Shown: positions 46,577 to 58,876, numbered from the stretch's first letter. The stretch: DNA of 64,000 bases from Pristionchus mayeri (GCA_036245805.1 BTRK01000003.1:7130001-7194000); one strand, 5' to 3'. A program made the numbers and translations. The notes: generated by a model from the letters alone, not told the origin.

Positions 46577-49500
46577 TCAATCATGATCCTCCCAGTCGAC
46601 ACAGTCATGCTTGTTCACGCACTCGATCTTGTAAGTCTCATCGATGGAGACTCCGTCATTGGTAATCCACTTATTGACGTCATCGGGAAGGAACTGGCGG
46701 TAGATGATGTTGTCGCGGACCTGGAATTGCGTGAAATGTAGATGAGATCATTTATCGAGTAATTATGCTTTCATTTCCTACACTGGCGCCACTCGATCGG
46801 CCGTTAGAGTTGAGTAGATATCATCCAAGAAAAATTAAGGAATAGTCTATTTCCGACATCATTCACTTTTTATCTCTCAAAATGTGTAAGTTCCATACTC
46901 AATCAAACCAGTTCGCAATACGGGGAGTTGTCTATCCATCTCGCACACTGTATCTTTATTCGACGGCTAAAGATTCCGAACAGAGAACAACTCACGAATC
47001 CGGATCTGGATCCGAAAGAGTACTGGAGTACGAAGTCCTTAGGGCAGGTGGCGACGCAGCCCTTCGAGGTCGCAGGCACTACAATTGTAAGTACATATTT
47101 TGGAAAAAAAATATTTAAACACAACAGACATTTTGTTATATCCGCTAATGAGGACAGTCGGACTGATCAGAGTGATTCCTATTGACTATACTGTCGTAGC
47201 GTCTGTCTGTCTGTCTGTGTCTCTGTCTGTCTGTCTGTCTGTCTATCAGTTAGTTTGTCTGTGACGCTTAACAAACTACCGTATACCATAACAGTTAGCC
47301 TTGGGTCAACCAATATTCTTTGGGTCAGACTCATGACTACCGTATACCGAAACACCATGGTGCATTTGGTCAAATCACAGAAACTTCAAATGCATCCTGC
47401 GCACCACCCACCACACCACGCACCATGGTGTGTTTTACTAAATCGCAGAAAACTTAAATGCATGCTACCGTAACCCATCACACCACACACCACGGTGTGA
47501 TTTACTAAATCACAGAAAAGTTAAATGCACGCTACCGTAACCCACCACACACCATGGTGTGATTTACTAAATCGAAGAAAAGTTAAATGCACGCTACCGT
47601 AACCCACCACACACCATGGTGTGATATACTAAATCGCAGAAAACTTAAATGCATGCTACCGTAACCCATCACACCACACACCACGGTGTGATTTACTAAA
47701 TCACAGAAAAGTTAAATGCACGCTACCGTAACCCACCACACACCATGGTGTGATTTACTAAATCGAAGAAAAGTTAAATGCACGCTACCGTAACCCACCA
47801 CACACCATGGTGTGATATACTAAATCGCAGAAAAGTTAAATGCATGCTACAGTATACCCACACCACGCACCATGGTGTGATTTACTAAATCGTAGAAAAG
47901 TTAAATGCACGCTACCGTAACCCACCACACCACACACCACGATGTGATTTACTAATCACAGAAAAGTTAAATGCTCGCTACCGTATACCACACCACACAC
48001 CATGGTATGATTTACTAAATCGCAGAAAACTTAAATGCACGCTACCGTATACCACACCACACACCATGGTGTGATTTACTAAATCGCAGAAAAGTTAATT
48101 GCACGCTACAGTATACCACACCACACACCATGGTGTGATTTACTAAATCGCAGAAAACTTAAATACACGCTACCGTATACCACACCACACATCATGGTGT
48201 GATTTACTTAATCGCGGAAAAGTTAAATGCACATACCCTCATCCCACCACACACCACTGTCTCATACCATATACTCTCTCGCTGTTGTAAAATTATCCCA
48301 ACCTTCTCTCACTCCCCGTAGCGTGAGCGTTGTGAAAGGCTCGTGAGAGCGAGGGCGATACGAAAAAGTTGGAATGGGGCGAATCCCCATGCCAACTTTT
48401 TCGGATCGCCCGAGGCATCACGAGCCTTTCACAACGTTTTAAGCAGGCTCTCAACAGTCCATTTTTTATCCTTAAAGAAGGGGTAACCCGAATGGATGCT
48501 AGGGAGTCCCACCACGAAGATATTGCGCGCGCAATGGGAAACTGTAGCCAAATTACCCCCAAGAACGAGGCGAAAATTATGTAGAGAAAGTGAAACACAA
48601 ACGAACTATCCACATCCCTGCGCCGTCAATGAACCGCTTATGCAAATGGCCTGAATCGAAAATCTTGGCGGAATGCCCGGGAGTAGGGACGAAATGGTAA
48701 CTCTTCTCAGATCCGGACTTTTAAGCAACTTAAGCAGAGCGAGTGAAACATAAACGAACTAGCCACAACCCTGCGCTGTCAATGAACTTTGCGCGTATGT
48801 AAATAACCTCAGAGCTGTCTGTGAAACTTCGGGTAAAGTGATTCATTATCGGGCTGCCGGCTTCTATTACATACACATAGTGGCTAATTGAACTAATTTT
48901 TCGTGTTACTCCTTCTTTAACACACAACCCCGCGTAACGTAGCGACCGAAGGTCGCTACGTTGGGGCTGTAATTTCGTTCAAACTCAAGAGGGACTGGGG
49001 TGAATATCACGCATAACGCTTACAGTGCGTCACAACGACTAATTGCAAAACCTCGAACACAAAATATGCGAATGCTCGATTTACGGGCCGTACTTACGCG
49101 GAACTGCGGGCTTGATGGTGAGGTTCGGCACATCTCCGTCGGGGATGTCACAGGTGAAGCAACCGATGCGGCTCACTGTCTGAAAGATTGTGAATAAAGA
49201 TCAAAGATCAAGGGTATTTACGTTTCAAGAGCATGCAAATTTAGAACAAATCACATGATTATATTGGCTGTCATTGAATAAGTAGAATCCCTCTTGGAAT
49301 ATCAAATATCTAATATCATCACCTTATCGTTATCGACGAGGTAGCCGTTGTGGGTGCACGTGGCGCAGGTGAGCTGAATGAGTCATATTCGATGTTGTGA
49401 TGTGTACTGCTTGGTAGAATTTCAAAAAAACGTGTTCCCAATAAAGGTTTTTTTTATTATTTTGGGATGTATTCCCAAGGACCGCTCATACAAGACAAGA

Positions 49501-52500
49501 TAGTGATATTTTTGGAAAACTATTTTGAATCTTACCGCAGTCGCGTATTTCTTCGTCTTCCAGTATCTCGAGAGTGCTTCTCCCTCCGGGCACGAGTAGC
49601 TGCATCCTGAAGAGATAAACGATCAATAGTTTTAAGATTAAATATTCCAGAAACTGCGTTGAATACTCTTTCTTCTTAAGCTACACTTAGTCTAGTTTTT
49701 TTTCACAAACGAAACTACTCATCATTGACTTTTTCTGCTCATTCCTGCACATGAACTAGTTCTGAAACTTACTTTAATCCAGGTTTGAAAAAAACCCACA
49801 TATAAATTGTTAAAAAATTTTTTCTTGATATCAACTGGTTGAAAAATCCACTTTACTGGCTAGCACTACCATTTCCCACACCTTTTTTAAAATTTTTTTC
49901 ATAAAGTTACCATCTCTGATCGCGGCCGAGGTCGCGTTGAGCAGTTCCGATCCCCACGGCTTCTCGTCGCAGTCGTGATCGCACGGTTTGGCTAAATATA
50001 TATAAATAAAATTAATTAAAAATTAAAAAAACAACTCGGCAGTGAAAATTCACCCTTTCTCTTGCACATCATGTACTTGAACGTGAGCGTGTCATCAGCA
50101 GAGGCGACGTTCCACTTTCCTGCAATTAGATGAGGATCACGGTTGATGTGCGAGTTTGTCCATGGATCAATCACACATAGCTCAGAAATGAGCATTTCAC
50201 CATATTCATACAAATATGGAATAATTGTGTATAGTCACGGTAGAATAGTATGGGCTAGGAATGGCCTCGAGAGAAGTGTCCCTACTACGTTTTCTCTCAT
50301 TGATATGATAGCACGCCAAATTGAGATATTCGAATTGAGATATTCGACGTTACGTATCTCTTACAGAGCGCCGCAGCGACTAATTTCACATTGTATGTGT
50401 GAAAAACGCATTTCTTAAAAATCAAAACTTAAAACTCACTGTTGCCGCCGCAGGTGACCTCAGCCGAGGCGGGGAACTCCTCGAGGACGTCACCCTCGCG
50501 ATTGACAGCGACGAAACCATCTAAAACATGTTTCACATATTGAATGCTAAAATATAATTAGAAAAAACAATTATTAGAAAAATATGAAAAAGTAGAGATT
50601 ACTCACTTTTGCACTTGGCGAAGGCGCACTTCGAGTTCACGGTGGCGTCGCGGATGTTGAGGGGTTTGAACTTGCTGGGCGGGTCGTGCGGAGCGGCATG
50701 GCAGACGTCGGCGTCGCAACCTTAATGTAATTAATTAAATCATATCTAATAATTACACAGTCTCGCAACTAGGACAACAGAAAAAATAATGAGAAAATTA
50801 AGACGCGATCCGTGATGAAGATCACCGTATATTAATGCCCCACAATCTATCGATTCGTAGAATTTTCGAGGGAATGCACAAAATTACGATACGAAGACCC
50901 TTTTATCGAGCTCTAATATCAGGGTGGAACAAAAGTTTTGCACGATTTTCAAATTTTCGTTTCCGGCATACCCTGTCCTTTATTTGCAAAATCATTTAAT
51001 TTTGTTTCATGTATTCGTTGAGGGCTTGGATACTCTTTCTATCACACATTAGTATTACCCATATCATTTCATACTGTGGCGGCATTTTAAAGTCAAAGTT
51101 ACTACATTTGAGAACTAAACTACATAATTTTGGGGTCTGCACTCTATGGGCATCGATGTTAATACAAATATCAAGGCGTATTTGGAGAGTGTGATTCACA
51201 GACATCATAAAATAGTATGAAAATGGTTATTTCCACAAATGACGTTCCAGAAACTTAGGTAATTTTTAATCACACGTCAAAAGGAGCTTGGTCTGAATTA
51301 GTTGTCTTCACCGCATGGCCGTAGCCGTAAGCCTATCGATCTCAAACGCATGTAAACTTTAAGTACCTCCCATGGTAAGCTCACAATTATTTTCGTGTGG
51401 ACATACAATGCTTCTATTTAAACATGCAATATTGTATACTCAGATACTGATATTAGAGAGTCGAAATTGATGTTTCCATGAATGTCATATTTCCAGCATA
51501 AAAGGAAGCTCAGACTTTATATAGTTAACTGAACAAGCAACTCTTACTCTATCACTTGTTGGCTTGGCCGAGTCAGGGGATAGCTTCCTTTCGAGGAGAT
51601 CGACTCGAACTATGTACACCGAATTTCAAAATTTTGGCTTTGATGACCATGATTCAAAATTTCTGAAAATATAAATTTTCTTGGAGTGGAAAAGGGTAGG
51701 CTCCAGTATTCCATTATGATATAAAGCCCCACGGTAGTATATGTAAAATCAATTAAGATCAATCCAACATAATTGATTATCGAGGCAAGAACAGCGATCC
51801 AGTGAGCAACATTACCTCGCGAATGTTGGAATTTAATGGCTTGTAAACTTTGCTAAATTGAAGTAACCACTAGATCCTACATAGCTTTAGAGAGAACAAC
51901 CAACGGGCTTTTCACTCCACTATGTGAGATTATACAATGAGTTTATCTATCAGAATAGGAGCGCGGCAAACAAATGTCTATGTAACTCGAAAATTTCACA
52001 TTTAACGAAACCTGATTTTTTTCGCAAACCCTCAGAGCAGGATTCGACTCGAAGTAGCGGATATATTGTACAAATAGTCCCTAAATATATGCAATCCGAT
52101 TAGATCGGCCCATTTAAAGTGAAGCCTTTTAAGCGATTTCAAACTTCATCGTCGAAATCGTGCAAAACTTTTGTTCCAACCTAATAGGTATTGAATACCG
52201 TGAGAACTGGGTTTCAATTTTCAGGTATTTTTGGATCATTTTCTGATGTTTTTCTAGCTAATAAGCTTACGAGCAAAGCAGCTCGCCTGAAATATATCAG
52301 AAAATGAGCCAAAATGACCTGAAAATAGAAACCTTAGTGCGAACTCACTCTTGGCGCAGACCACAGAATTGGCACGGAAATCGTCTTCGTCACAATGAGC
52401 GCGCCACTGCTGATCGCGGCATTTGACCTGTTAATATTACTGAATTGTGGCCAGTTTTTTCTGTCATTCAACTCTGACAATTATAGAACCATCTAAAATA

Positions 52501-53490
52501 AATTAGAGCTGAGCTTTATGCGTTCAATCCGATATAAAAAGTGCCTAATCCAAAGCCTGACTTTGTCGACGATCTACTTTCCGACGGCGAGCTGAGCATT
52601 CTCACAAACAAACGCATCTAAGCACATCTAAACACCAAACCGAACCCAGATCCGCATAACGCAGGTCCTAATCACTAGGTATTACAAACAAGACGAGGTA
52701 CGTCAAACCGAACCGTTTCGATGATTTTTGTGCGCTGCTAAACCGAAACGCCTAATATACTAAACCCAGAGAAATGTAATCTATATCCCCATAGCTATTA
52801 TTACAAGTAGTGGGACATCAAAGCCCACCTTATCGACGATCTTCTTGCCGACGGCGAGCTGGGCGTCCTCGTCGACGCACTTCACCTCAGCCTTGTGCCA
52901 TTCATTATTGCGGGCTGCACAATTTTCATATATAATTATTTGTGTAGTCAATTCTTGTATTGTATCGATTCCTCAGGGTTGTGATATTAGCACACTCCCA
53001 GGTATGTGCGGTATGTGCTTCGGGATAGGCTACTCAAGAATTCGTGCAGTCATTCTGCTTGATATCTCGTGATATAGCCAAGTTGAGATCGGGCAGAAAG
53101 AAATATATTTATAAAAATTGTAAACAAAATGTCACCTTTGTACTCGATCTCGAATTCCTTGCTGCACTCGTAGCCCTTTCTGGGGCAGTTGCTCTCCGAA
53201 ATCGTGATGTTAGCGCATCCTGGAACAATCAAAATTGACTTAGTAGTGGCGTCGTAAAAATCGGATGGATCACTCTTCTCATATTGCTCATGCTCTCTCT
53301 ATCCACTTTCTGGAAGGATATTTGAAAGCGAGATATTTGAAAAAAGTTGCACCACAACATTTTGATACTTTACAATTAAGTTTGGCTGGAAAGCTGGGGA
53401 AACAATACAAGACCCACTTTCCAGATGCGGCGGTACAATGCCTGCGAAGGCCGACGACACTAGCAGAACCGTTCCAAGAGCAACCAACAT
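46577..53490 (-). CDS. Secreted Cys-rich multi-domain protein, 13 exons, 364 aa
   Basis: Minus-strand exons (phase-checked, all GT-AG): 53490-53418, 53219-53136, 52914-52829, 52427-52349, 50720-50607, 50520-50440, 50119-50054, 49991-49911, 49606-49536, 49373-49323, 49179-49098, 47078-46996, 46720-46577 (1,095 nt, stop TGA). Residues 1-16 (MLVALGTVLLVSSAFA) are a clear signal peptide with an AFA cleavage site. The mature part has about 25 Cys and three possible N-glycosylation sites (NIT, NAT, NLT). Segments such as CKNGFVAV ... EVTCGG ... W ... C recall the Cys-Cys-Trp-Cys order of sushi/CCP modules but only loosely. Exons 9 and 12 share a GCxxxCP start, so there may be internal repeats. Intron 4 holds a mariner remnant and intron 11 a minisatellite. 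I do not recognise the family; an extracellular role is inferred from the signal peptide. Confidence 0.85.
47197..47248. repeat. (CTGT)n microsatellite
   Basis: Runs of 'ctgtctgtctgtctgt' interrupted once by 'gtctct'. In intron 11 of the secreted protein gene. Confidence 0.9.
47345..48260. repeat. Minisatellite, about 15 copies of a 58-64 bp unit with palindromic core
   Basis: Each unit has a CACACCATGGTGTG palindrome (or CACACCACGGTGTG variant), then 'atttactaaatcgcagaaaa' and 'ttaaatgcacgctaccgta'. A higher-order period of 191 bp (three units) is visible: 47468-47658 and 47659-47849 are nearly identical. In intron 11 of the secreted protein gene. Confidence 0.93.
48325..48441. repeat. Hairpin of about 45-bp arms
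   Basis: 'cgttgtgaaaggctcgtgag' and its inverse, with 'aaaaagttgg'/'ccaacttttt' at the tip. In intron 11 of the secreted protein gene. Confidence 0.75.
48472..48920. mobile_element. MITE, TTTAAAKAAGGRGTAACACG family, copy 2
   Basis: Left end 'ttaaagaaggggtaacccg', right end 'cgtgttactccttctttaa'. Related to 24799-25044. The interior has a partial tandem duplication ('gtgaaacacaaacgaactat' and 'gtgaaacataaacgaactag'), which explains the extra length. Confidence 0.8.
48935..48966. repeat. Short near-perfect hairpin
   Basis: AACGTAGCGACC, loop GAA, GGTCGCTACGTT, continued by CCCC/GGGG. In intron 11; no assigned role. Confidence 0.75.
50919..52184. mobile_element. mariner remnant (1,266 bp), intron 4
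   Basis: Ends TCAGGGTGGAACAAAAGTTT and TTAGGTTGGAACAAAAGTTT (inverted), TA on both sides (50917-50918, 52185-52186). Same size and partly the same text as 28715-29975. No intact transposase frame. Confidence 0.88.
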
Positions 53491-53526
53491 CTTCGAGAAG
53501 TGTGCTCTCCCGCCCCATTTTGTAGC

Positions 53527-54176
53527 TTTTATAACGACCCCGGCGTGACCTAATCAGGCCGTTCGTTGCGTTGAATCATGGATAGAGAAGGGTTCCTCAT
53601 ACTCTCTCCAATCTGCCCGCTATTTCACCGCCCACAGCGGCGAGAGATCGTGTCGGACGGCGATACCATTTCAGTGCGAAGCACTCCCTAATCATCAGTG
53701 CTTTGTCTAACTCTGCTCTCGCTCTCATCTTTTAACACTATATTTTCACATTGCCCTCTCTCCCTGTCTCCTCCCTCTTCCATTTCGTTATCTCTTTATC
53801 TACGTTTCTCTCTTGTTCGAACGAGATCACTGCTAGGTTAGAACGGACGAAATATTGCAGAATGATTAAGAGCCCTCGGGAATCAGCCTCAAGCTCTGTT
53901 CGAAATTAAAAGCGCATGACATTAGAGGGGCGAACCATGGAACCGCCGCCGAGCTCAAGACCACGCTGAATCACGCTGGTTTGTGCTGGAAAAGCGGCTC
54001 TAATTGGAGTCAAAAGTCTATCTACATCTCAATCGCACATTAGCATTGCGTTAGAATTCGATCAATAAAACGGACGATTTAAAGTATTTTTCTTAGTTGC
54101 GAGACAATTTGAGACGTTTATCCCACCGACTAGTTTCATTCCCAAATCATTTAATTTAGCGCTCCCACTCCCTCAA
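53527..54176. other. Upstream region of the secreted protein gene and of the array
   Basis: Divergent promoter region by position: the secreted protein gene runs left from 53490 and the membrane protein array runs right from about 54.2 kb. CT-rich tract at 53,700-53,815. No motif recognised. Confidence 0.35.
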
Positions 54177-54287
54177 AATGTGCCACTTCATTCCTTACTT
54201 GAGCATGGAGAAATTTATGAGCATGTTCCTCGGGACGCTTTCCAAGGCTTGGTGCAATGTACGCTTGCTGTACCCAATAGTTCGTAA
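54177..54287 (+). pseudogene. Array: MCH-type first-exon fragment
   Basis: Starts MCHFIPYLSM, comparable to MCHSSPPLYL (55127) and MCHWRPPLLL (58877). It reads without a usable 5' splice site to a stop at 54,288-54,290, so this copy is a fragment. Confidence 0.5.
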
Positions 54288-54450
54288 TTAGGGTCAGCAT
54301 ATCTTCATCTTGCACAGCAAGTGAGAGAATGAAGAGCTCTTTGGGATGCGTTTGGGGATTCGCCATTGTTGGCGTTGGCAACGGGAGAGAGGGAAAGGAG
54401 AAGGGGAATGGAAAGCGTTCCTCTCCTTTCACTTTGACCAACTACAGCCC

Positions 54451-54676
54451 ATGGAAGACTCTGACAAGTCGGGGAAGGGGAGTAAATCGGAGGATACTGC
54501 AAACTATCTCGAATCAAAAGGTGAACACCAACTCGTTTTTTTTTCTATTAATGGACTTTCAAAAATCTAATTAACAGGGATACTATGGAGAATCGCTGCT
54601 AGCATTACTATTCTCGCAAGTTTTGTCCTGTCTATCGCCTTGCCCATTCTGGTGATGATCAGTCTGGCCAACCTCC
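54451..54676 (+). pseudogene. Array copy 1: MED-type exon 1 plus TM1 exon; last exon not found
   Basis: Exon 1 54451-54520 (MEDSDKSGKGSKSEDTANYL) and exon 2 54578-54676 (one membrane span, ILASFVLSIALPILVMISL) join in phase and end in the same phase as other copies. I could not find a third exon before the next unit, so it is either incomplete or uses a distant one. The 100 bp before the ATG matches the same position before 57311, so the unit includes upstream sequence. Confidence 0.55.
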
Positions 54677-55126
54677 GTAAGTATTTATATGTATACATCA
54701 GCTCAAGCTGCCCTTCTCCTAATGATACTGTTTATAACAAACCATAGTGAAGATACAATTAGATTCTGTCAAAAACCCAAAATAGAGTTCACAGCACTTT
54801 GTGTGTACACGAAACGAATGCAGCACTTGCCGATTTGTCATCACTAATACTTTGAAGCTGTCTTCAAATCCAGATAGCTTCCGGATAGTTTTTTTGTGTA
54901 TCATTTTGAACTGGTCATTTTATAAACCTAATTTGGACCGTGTAATTTTTCACCCACCGTAGAGTTCTAACCAGTTCCAAAATGGCACGCTGTTACCTCA
55001 GCCCGGATCCGTAAATTCCCCTCCATGGGGTAATTGTTCCTCCAGGCAACACAAGGACACGTGGATTTCTCCCTCCTGACTATTCTCGTTTCCCTGCCCA
55101 AAGCTTTTCATTTGTCTCTACCCTCC

Positions 55127-55230
55127 AAATGTGCCACTCGAGTCCTCCTCTCTACCTTGCACCTGTTGACATTGCAGACCAGCTTCTCTGGGAAGGCCTG
55201 CACGATGTTGAACAATGTATACTTGTTTAA
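55127..55230 (+). pseudogene. Array: MCH-type first-exon fragment 2
   Basis: MCHSSPPLYLAPVD, aligned to the first exon of the intact copy. No in-phase TM exon follows. The 85 bp upstream ('ccaggcaacacaaggacacg') matches 58,797-58,877, a shared leader or promoter. Confidence 0.5.
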
Positions 55231-55714
55231 CTTTAGCTTGTATTTGTTCAATAGAGAGATAGAGACAGGGGGTGGGACATGAATAGAAGGCGATCCAAAT
55301 TTCGATCTCTGAATAACAGAGCGCGTTCATCACCACCTCAGACATCAGGCATTCAAAACATGCGGAATCCTATGCGTGAGTAACTCAATAATGAGGCATA
55401 TATTTACAAATCTTCTCAGTCTCTCTTTAAATAATCTGGCGAATCGTTGTGGTAGTACACATTACACTTTTCGCACTCACTGTGCATATCGTTCTGATAA
55501 TTTTTGATGCAATTATTGTTATATATATTTCTATATCTGTTTGTTTGCATTATCTGGTGGAAACGCCGCAACGACTAACCTCGAATTGTCTGTACAAAAA
55601 CACATTTCGTGGTATTTGTGTTTCGTTCATTCTCCAACTAGCGTGGAACTACGCTACGTTATAAGTTACACTTCGTGGTTCAACTTGACTTGTTGGACCT
55701 CTCCGAGGAACGGT

Positions 55715-55795
55715 AAACACGTTTGTCTCAAACGGGAATCGAACCACCAACATTCTGTTTTCCAATCCACTGCTTTAGCCACTTGGCCATGGAAA
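55715..55795 (-). other. tRNA(Ser)-like relic with exact Pol III boxes
   Basis: On the minus strand, box A TGGCCAAGTGG (55789-55779) and box B GGTTCGATTCC (55745-55735) are exact matches to the consensus, and the D-arm resembles a type II (Ser/Leu) tRNA with GGA at the anticodon position. The acceptor and anticodon stems do not pair, so I call a relic or SINE head, not a tRNA gene. Confidence 0.5.
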
Positions 55796-55799
55796 TAGG

Positions 55800-56640
55800 T
55801 CAAAAATACTTTTATTAATCATCATAAAGAGTTATGAATTATTAAACAAATAAGAAACGCAAAATTAGAATTTTAAAATAAATTGCAAAAAAATCGTCAT
55901 TTCGCGATTATTCAAGTCATCGTTTCGGCTAATTAGCCACTAATTATTGTTTAAATGACGCAATTAATTAATTCTAATATTTAATATGTTTTTAATATTT
56001 CATCTTAATACACAGCTCGAACTCAGCGTTTTGTTGCGTTCAGAAAAAAAGTCAAGGTAATGGATTCGCCCCATCGCAATTTTGCAATTCTTCAAGCGCC
56101 TAATTTAAGCTAATTAGCTATCAATTATAGGTAAAATGAATAAAGTATTTTTTTGTTAATATGCCTAATAACGATTCAAACTAAAAAAAACATTGACAAA
56201 TACGCGTTTTGATGCAAACGAAAATAGCGTGGGAAAAAGCCTAAACCGCCTAAATCACTCACACATGTTTTTTGCTAATATCTTCATTCTTTTTCAATTA
56301 AGAAGATTGTTTTTGTGCGTGCATATTAATATGAGTGTGTGCGCGCATACTTGCACAATTTCAGCCTCGCAGCTGCTCTACGTCGAAAAATCGTAATTCT
56401 GCGATTTATAAAACTCAAAATGTAAGCTAATTAAGCATTACCTTCGCATTTAATGATGAAAACAATTAATGTTGAATTGATTAGTAATTAGTGCAACAAA
56501 GAAACACCACAAAAACATCATTTTGATGCAAACGAGAAAAATTGCTGATCACGAATTCGCCCCACCGAACAAATGGAAAAATGGGCGTAACAAAGCAAAT
56601 AATGAATAAATTTACGCTTTTTTCTTTTAATATTATAAGT
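55800..56640. other. AT-rich spacer in the array
   Basis: Very AT-rich, with repeated 'taattaattag' phrases and recurring 'ttttgatgcaaacgaaaa' (56,208 and 56,521), suggesting an old duplicated repeat. No exon. Confidence 0.4.
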
Positions 56641-56642
56641 TG

Positions 56643-57055
56643 AGTGAATCGGATGGGATTGCGAAATATATCTCAACTAAAGGTCGACTATATAATTGTT
56701 CTCTGATTTGTTTGTATTTTAAATAACAGGGATACCGTGTAGAATCGCTCATGCCGTCGCTGTACTCGCAAGTTTCGTCCTTGCTTTCACTTTGCCTATC
56801 CTGGTCGCTATCGGCATGATCAAACTCGGTAAGTAAACACAACAATGCGGTAGTGTGATTTGTTTTCAAATTTTAAATTCGAAATCAGTTGAGAACGTCT
56901 CCATTGACGATTCATACCTACCGGATCGGTTTCTGATGAGTGGATAGATGGAAATTATAATGATTACGGTTATCATTGTCTGGGAGTTCTTCTTCTAGCG
57001 ATTCCCAAGGAGATTGAGCACTGGCAAGTGGCGTTAGTGGCTCTTGAGTGCTTTC
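56643..57055 (+). pseudogene. Array copy 2: TM1 and TM2 exons, in-frame stop
   Basis: The end of a first exon (LSESDGIAKYISTK, to about 56688), TM1 exon 56730-56828 (GIPCRIAHAVAVLASFVLAF; 99 nt as in others) and a TM2 exon reading VIIVWEFFF, then TAG, then RFPRRLSTGKW. The stop lies where the intact copy has a His/Ile, so the last turn of the protein is lost. No first ATG in frame. Confidence 0.65.
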
Positions 57056-57310
57056 TTGCTGGTAAATGTATTCACAATATCGTACTGACTATTATTGCGT
57101 TTTTTAATGCCCGACATTGGCAAATGTAACTGTTATCGATTCTGGTATCATTGCAAGCGGGAACAAATGAACGAAATTGCGTTACTATTGTTTCTTTAAA
57201 TTCTATCGATGCTTGTGAGGAGTCACCGTTGTTGTTATTGGCAACAGCGGAGAAGGAAAGGAGAAGTGAAGGTCAAGCTCTATTCCTTTCATTTTGCCCA
57301 CCTGCAGCTA

Positions 57311-58014
57311 ATGGAAGACACTACCAAGTCGGACAATGGGCATAAACCGGAGGAGACTGCGAACTGTTTCGAATCGAAAGGTGAACAGTCGTATGTAATG
57401 GTTTGTAATTCTATCGACAATGTCAAATGAATAAAATCCAAGGGATTATTTGGAGATGGCTGCGCACCTTACTATTTTATACGCGAGTTTTTACCTCTCT
57501 CTCGCCTTGTCCACTCTGGTGATGATTAGCATGATCAAACTCCGTGATTTATATTTATACGTCAGTTACTATTTTTCTCTATTTTTCTACCATTTTTCTA
57601 TTTTTCTTTCGCATAATCATTCTAATACCCAGCATATAATTCATCGAACTATTTTTCTTTCGCCTAATTATTCTAATACCCAGCATATAATTCATCGTAG
57701 TTAGTTGCCAATTCCGTCGGCTACCCCCATGACCCCCATACTTATGGTTACGCATTTCCCCCCTCAAATCGAGGGGGGTGCACAACCACGAGGGAGGGAG
57801 GGGGGGGGAGGTAATGGCCTGAAAAGACCCCCGACGTAAATGCTAGGCAACTACGAATTTATGTTCAGTGGACAGCATCCCTTTGGACCCTTCATCCGTA
57901 TCGGATTGTCTTCTGATTATTGGATATACGTGTGTCATGCTGACCATTATGTTCATCATCGGAGAGTTCTTCTTCTTACGACTCCCAAGCAGAATGATCA
58001 AGGGGATGTGGTAG
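57311..58014 (+). pseudogene. Array copy 3: MED-type, frameshifted
   Basis: Exon 1 57311-57380 (MEDTTKSDNGHKPEETANCF, 70 nt as in copy 1); exon 2 57443-57543 is 101 nt where others are 99, shifting frame inside the membrane span; exon 3 57876-58014 keeps GYTCVMLTIMFIIGEFFFLR and the ending RMIKGMW but is one base off phase. Total length is not a multiple of three. The exon sequences are otherwise well kept, so the break is recent. Confidence 0.68.
57600..57700 (+). repeat. About 45-bp tandem duplication
   Basis: 'attctaatacccagcatata' occurs twice, about 48 bp apart, within an intron of array copy 3. Confidence 0.85.
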
Positions 58015-58569
58015 ATCGAATTCCCCTCCCAGCTACTTTGTATTGGATGCTTATGATTCTACTTCACTGATAAATGCATTTGAACTGCACAAACTATCGT
58101 CATTAGACTCTTCTTCGCATATATTATTGCTCCTAGATTTGCCTTCACGGGAAATGCTCGTTTCGTTACGTGATGCGTTACGTGTTTCGTGATGCTAGTG
58201 ATCATCTTTCTTGTTGTCTTGGATGTGAAACTTCCGAGGAGATTGATTACCGGAAGATGGTAGATACAACTCTAATCTCACTATGCTACTTGGGCTTGTC
58301 TATTCTGCTTGGGCTTAGTGTAACTCATAAATCAGTTTGTCTTTGTCATACATGTTGTCCACTTTTCTCTAACTTATAAAATGTGTTCACGTATTCATGT
58401 AAACACCTAAACCACAAACTCCTATACGTCGATTTGGAATAAACTCGCCAGGTAACAAGTATAATATATGTAAATGTATCGGGCCCATACTGGTTACAAT
58501 GAACCAACTCCCAAGTCGCTGCGCCAAATTGCGAGCGAACGGCGCCGAGTTGAGCAATTGTCGTTTGAG

Positions 58570-58800
58570 CAATTGCAACCCCATAACTAGCTTGGTACCG
58601 GGCTGTGCACTGTTACCACAGCCCGGTACCAAGCTAGTAGCCGTTTCCGAAATGACGTCCCTATCAAATCCCCTCCATGGTGGAGCAATCGTCTGACTCT
58701 CTTCATTCCACACACTCTCTCGTCGGTCTAAGATGGCGAGAGAGTGTGCGATATGAAGAGACTCAGACGATTGCTCCCATGGGGGAAATTGTTTCCCCAG
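58570..58800. repeat. Two strong hairpins before the intact array gene
   Basis: First: 'actagcttggtaccgggctg' and its perfect inverse (58576-58641). Second: 'ggagcaatcgtctgactctc' and inverse with 'cacactctctcg' (58680-58795). Text just before (58,490-58,570) matches one end of the 15515 and 44012 foldbacks, with yet another iterated motif (GTTGAGCAATTGTC). Confidence 0.8.
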
Positions 58801-58876
58801 GCAACACGATGACACGTTGACTTATCCCACTCATCTCACTATGCGAAGCTTTTCATTTCTTTCTCCCCCCCCCCAA

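Noticed and set aside
46882..47185. Plus-strand frame (NPDLDPKEYW...) that looks coding-like
   Set aside because: The minus strand at 46996-47078 is an exon of the secreted protein: it joins in phase on both sides and gives the GCVATCPKDF motif. The plus frame is its shadow.
47345..48260. CRISPR-like array of about 60-bp units
   Set aside because: Units vary throughout with no constant-repeat/variable-spacer split, and the surrounding DNA is an animal intron; it is a minisatellite.
55715..55795. Functional tRNA-Ser gene on the minus strand
   Set aside because: Box A and box B are exact, but acceptor and anticodon stems do not pair.
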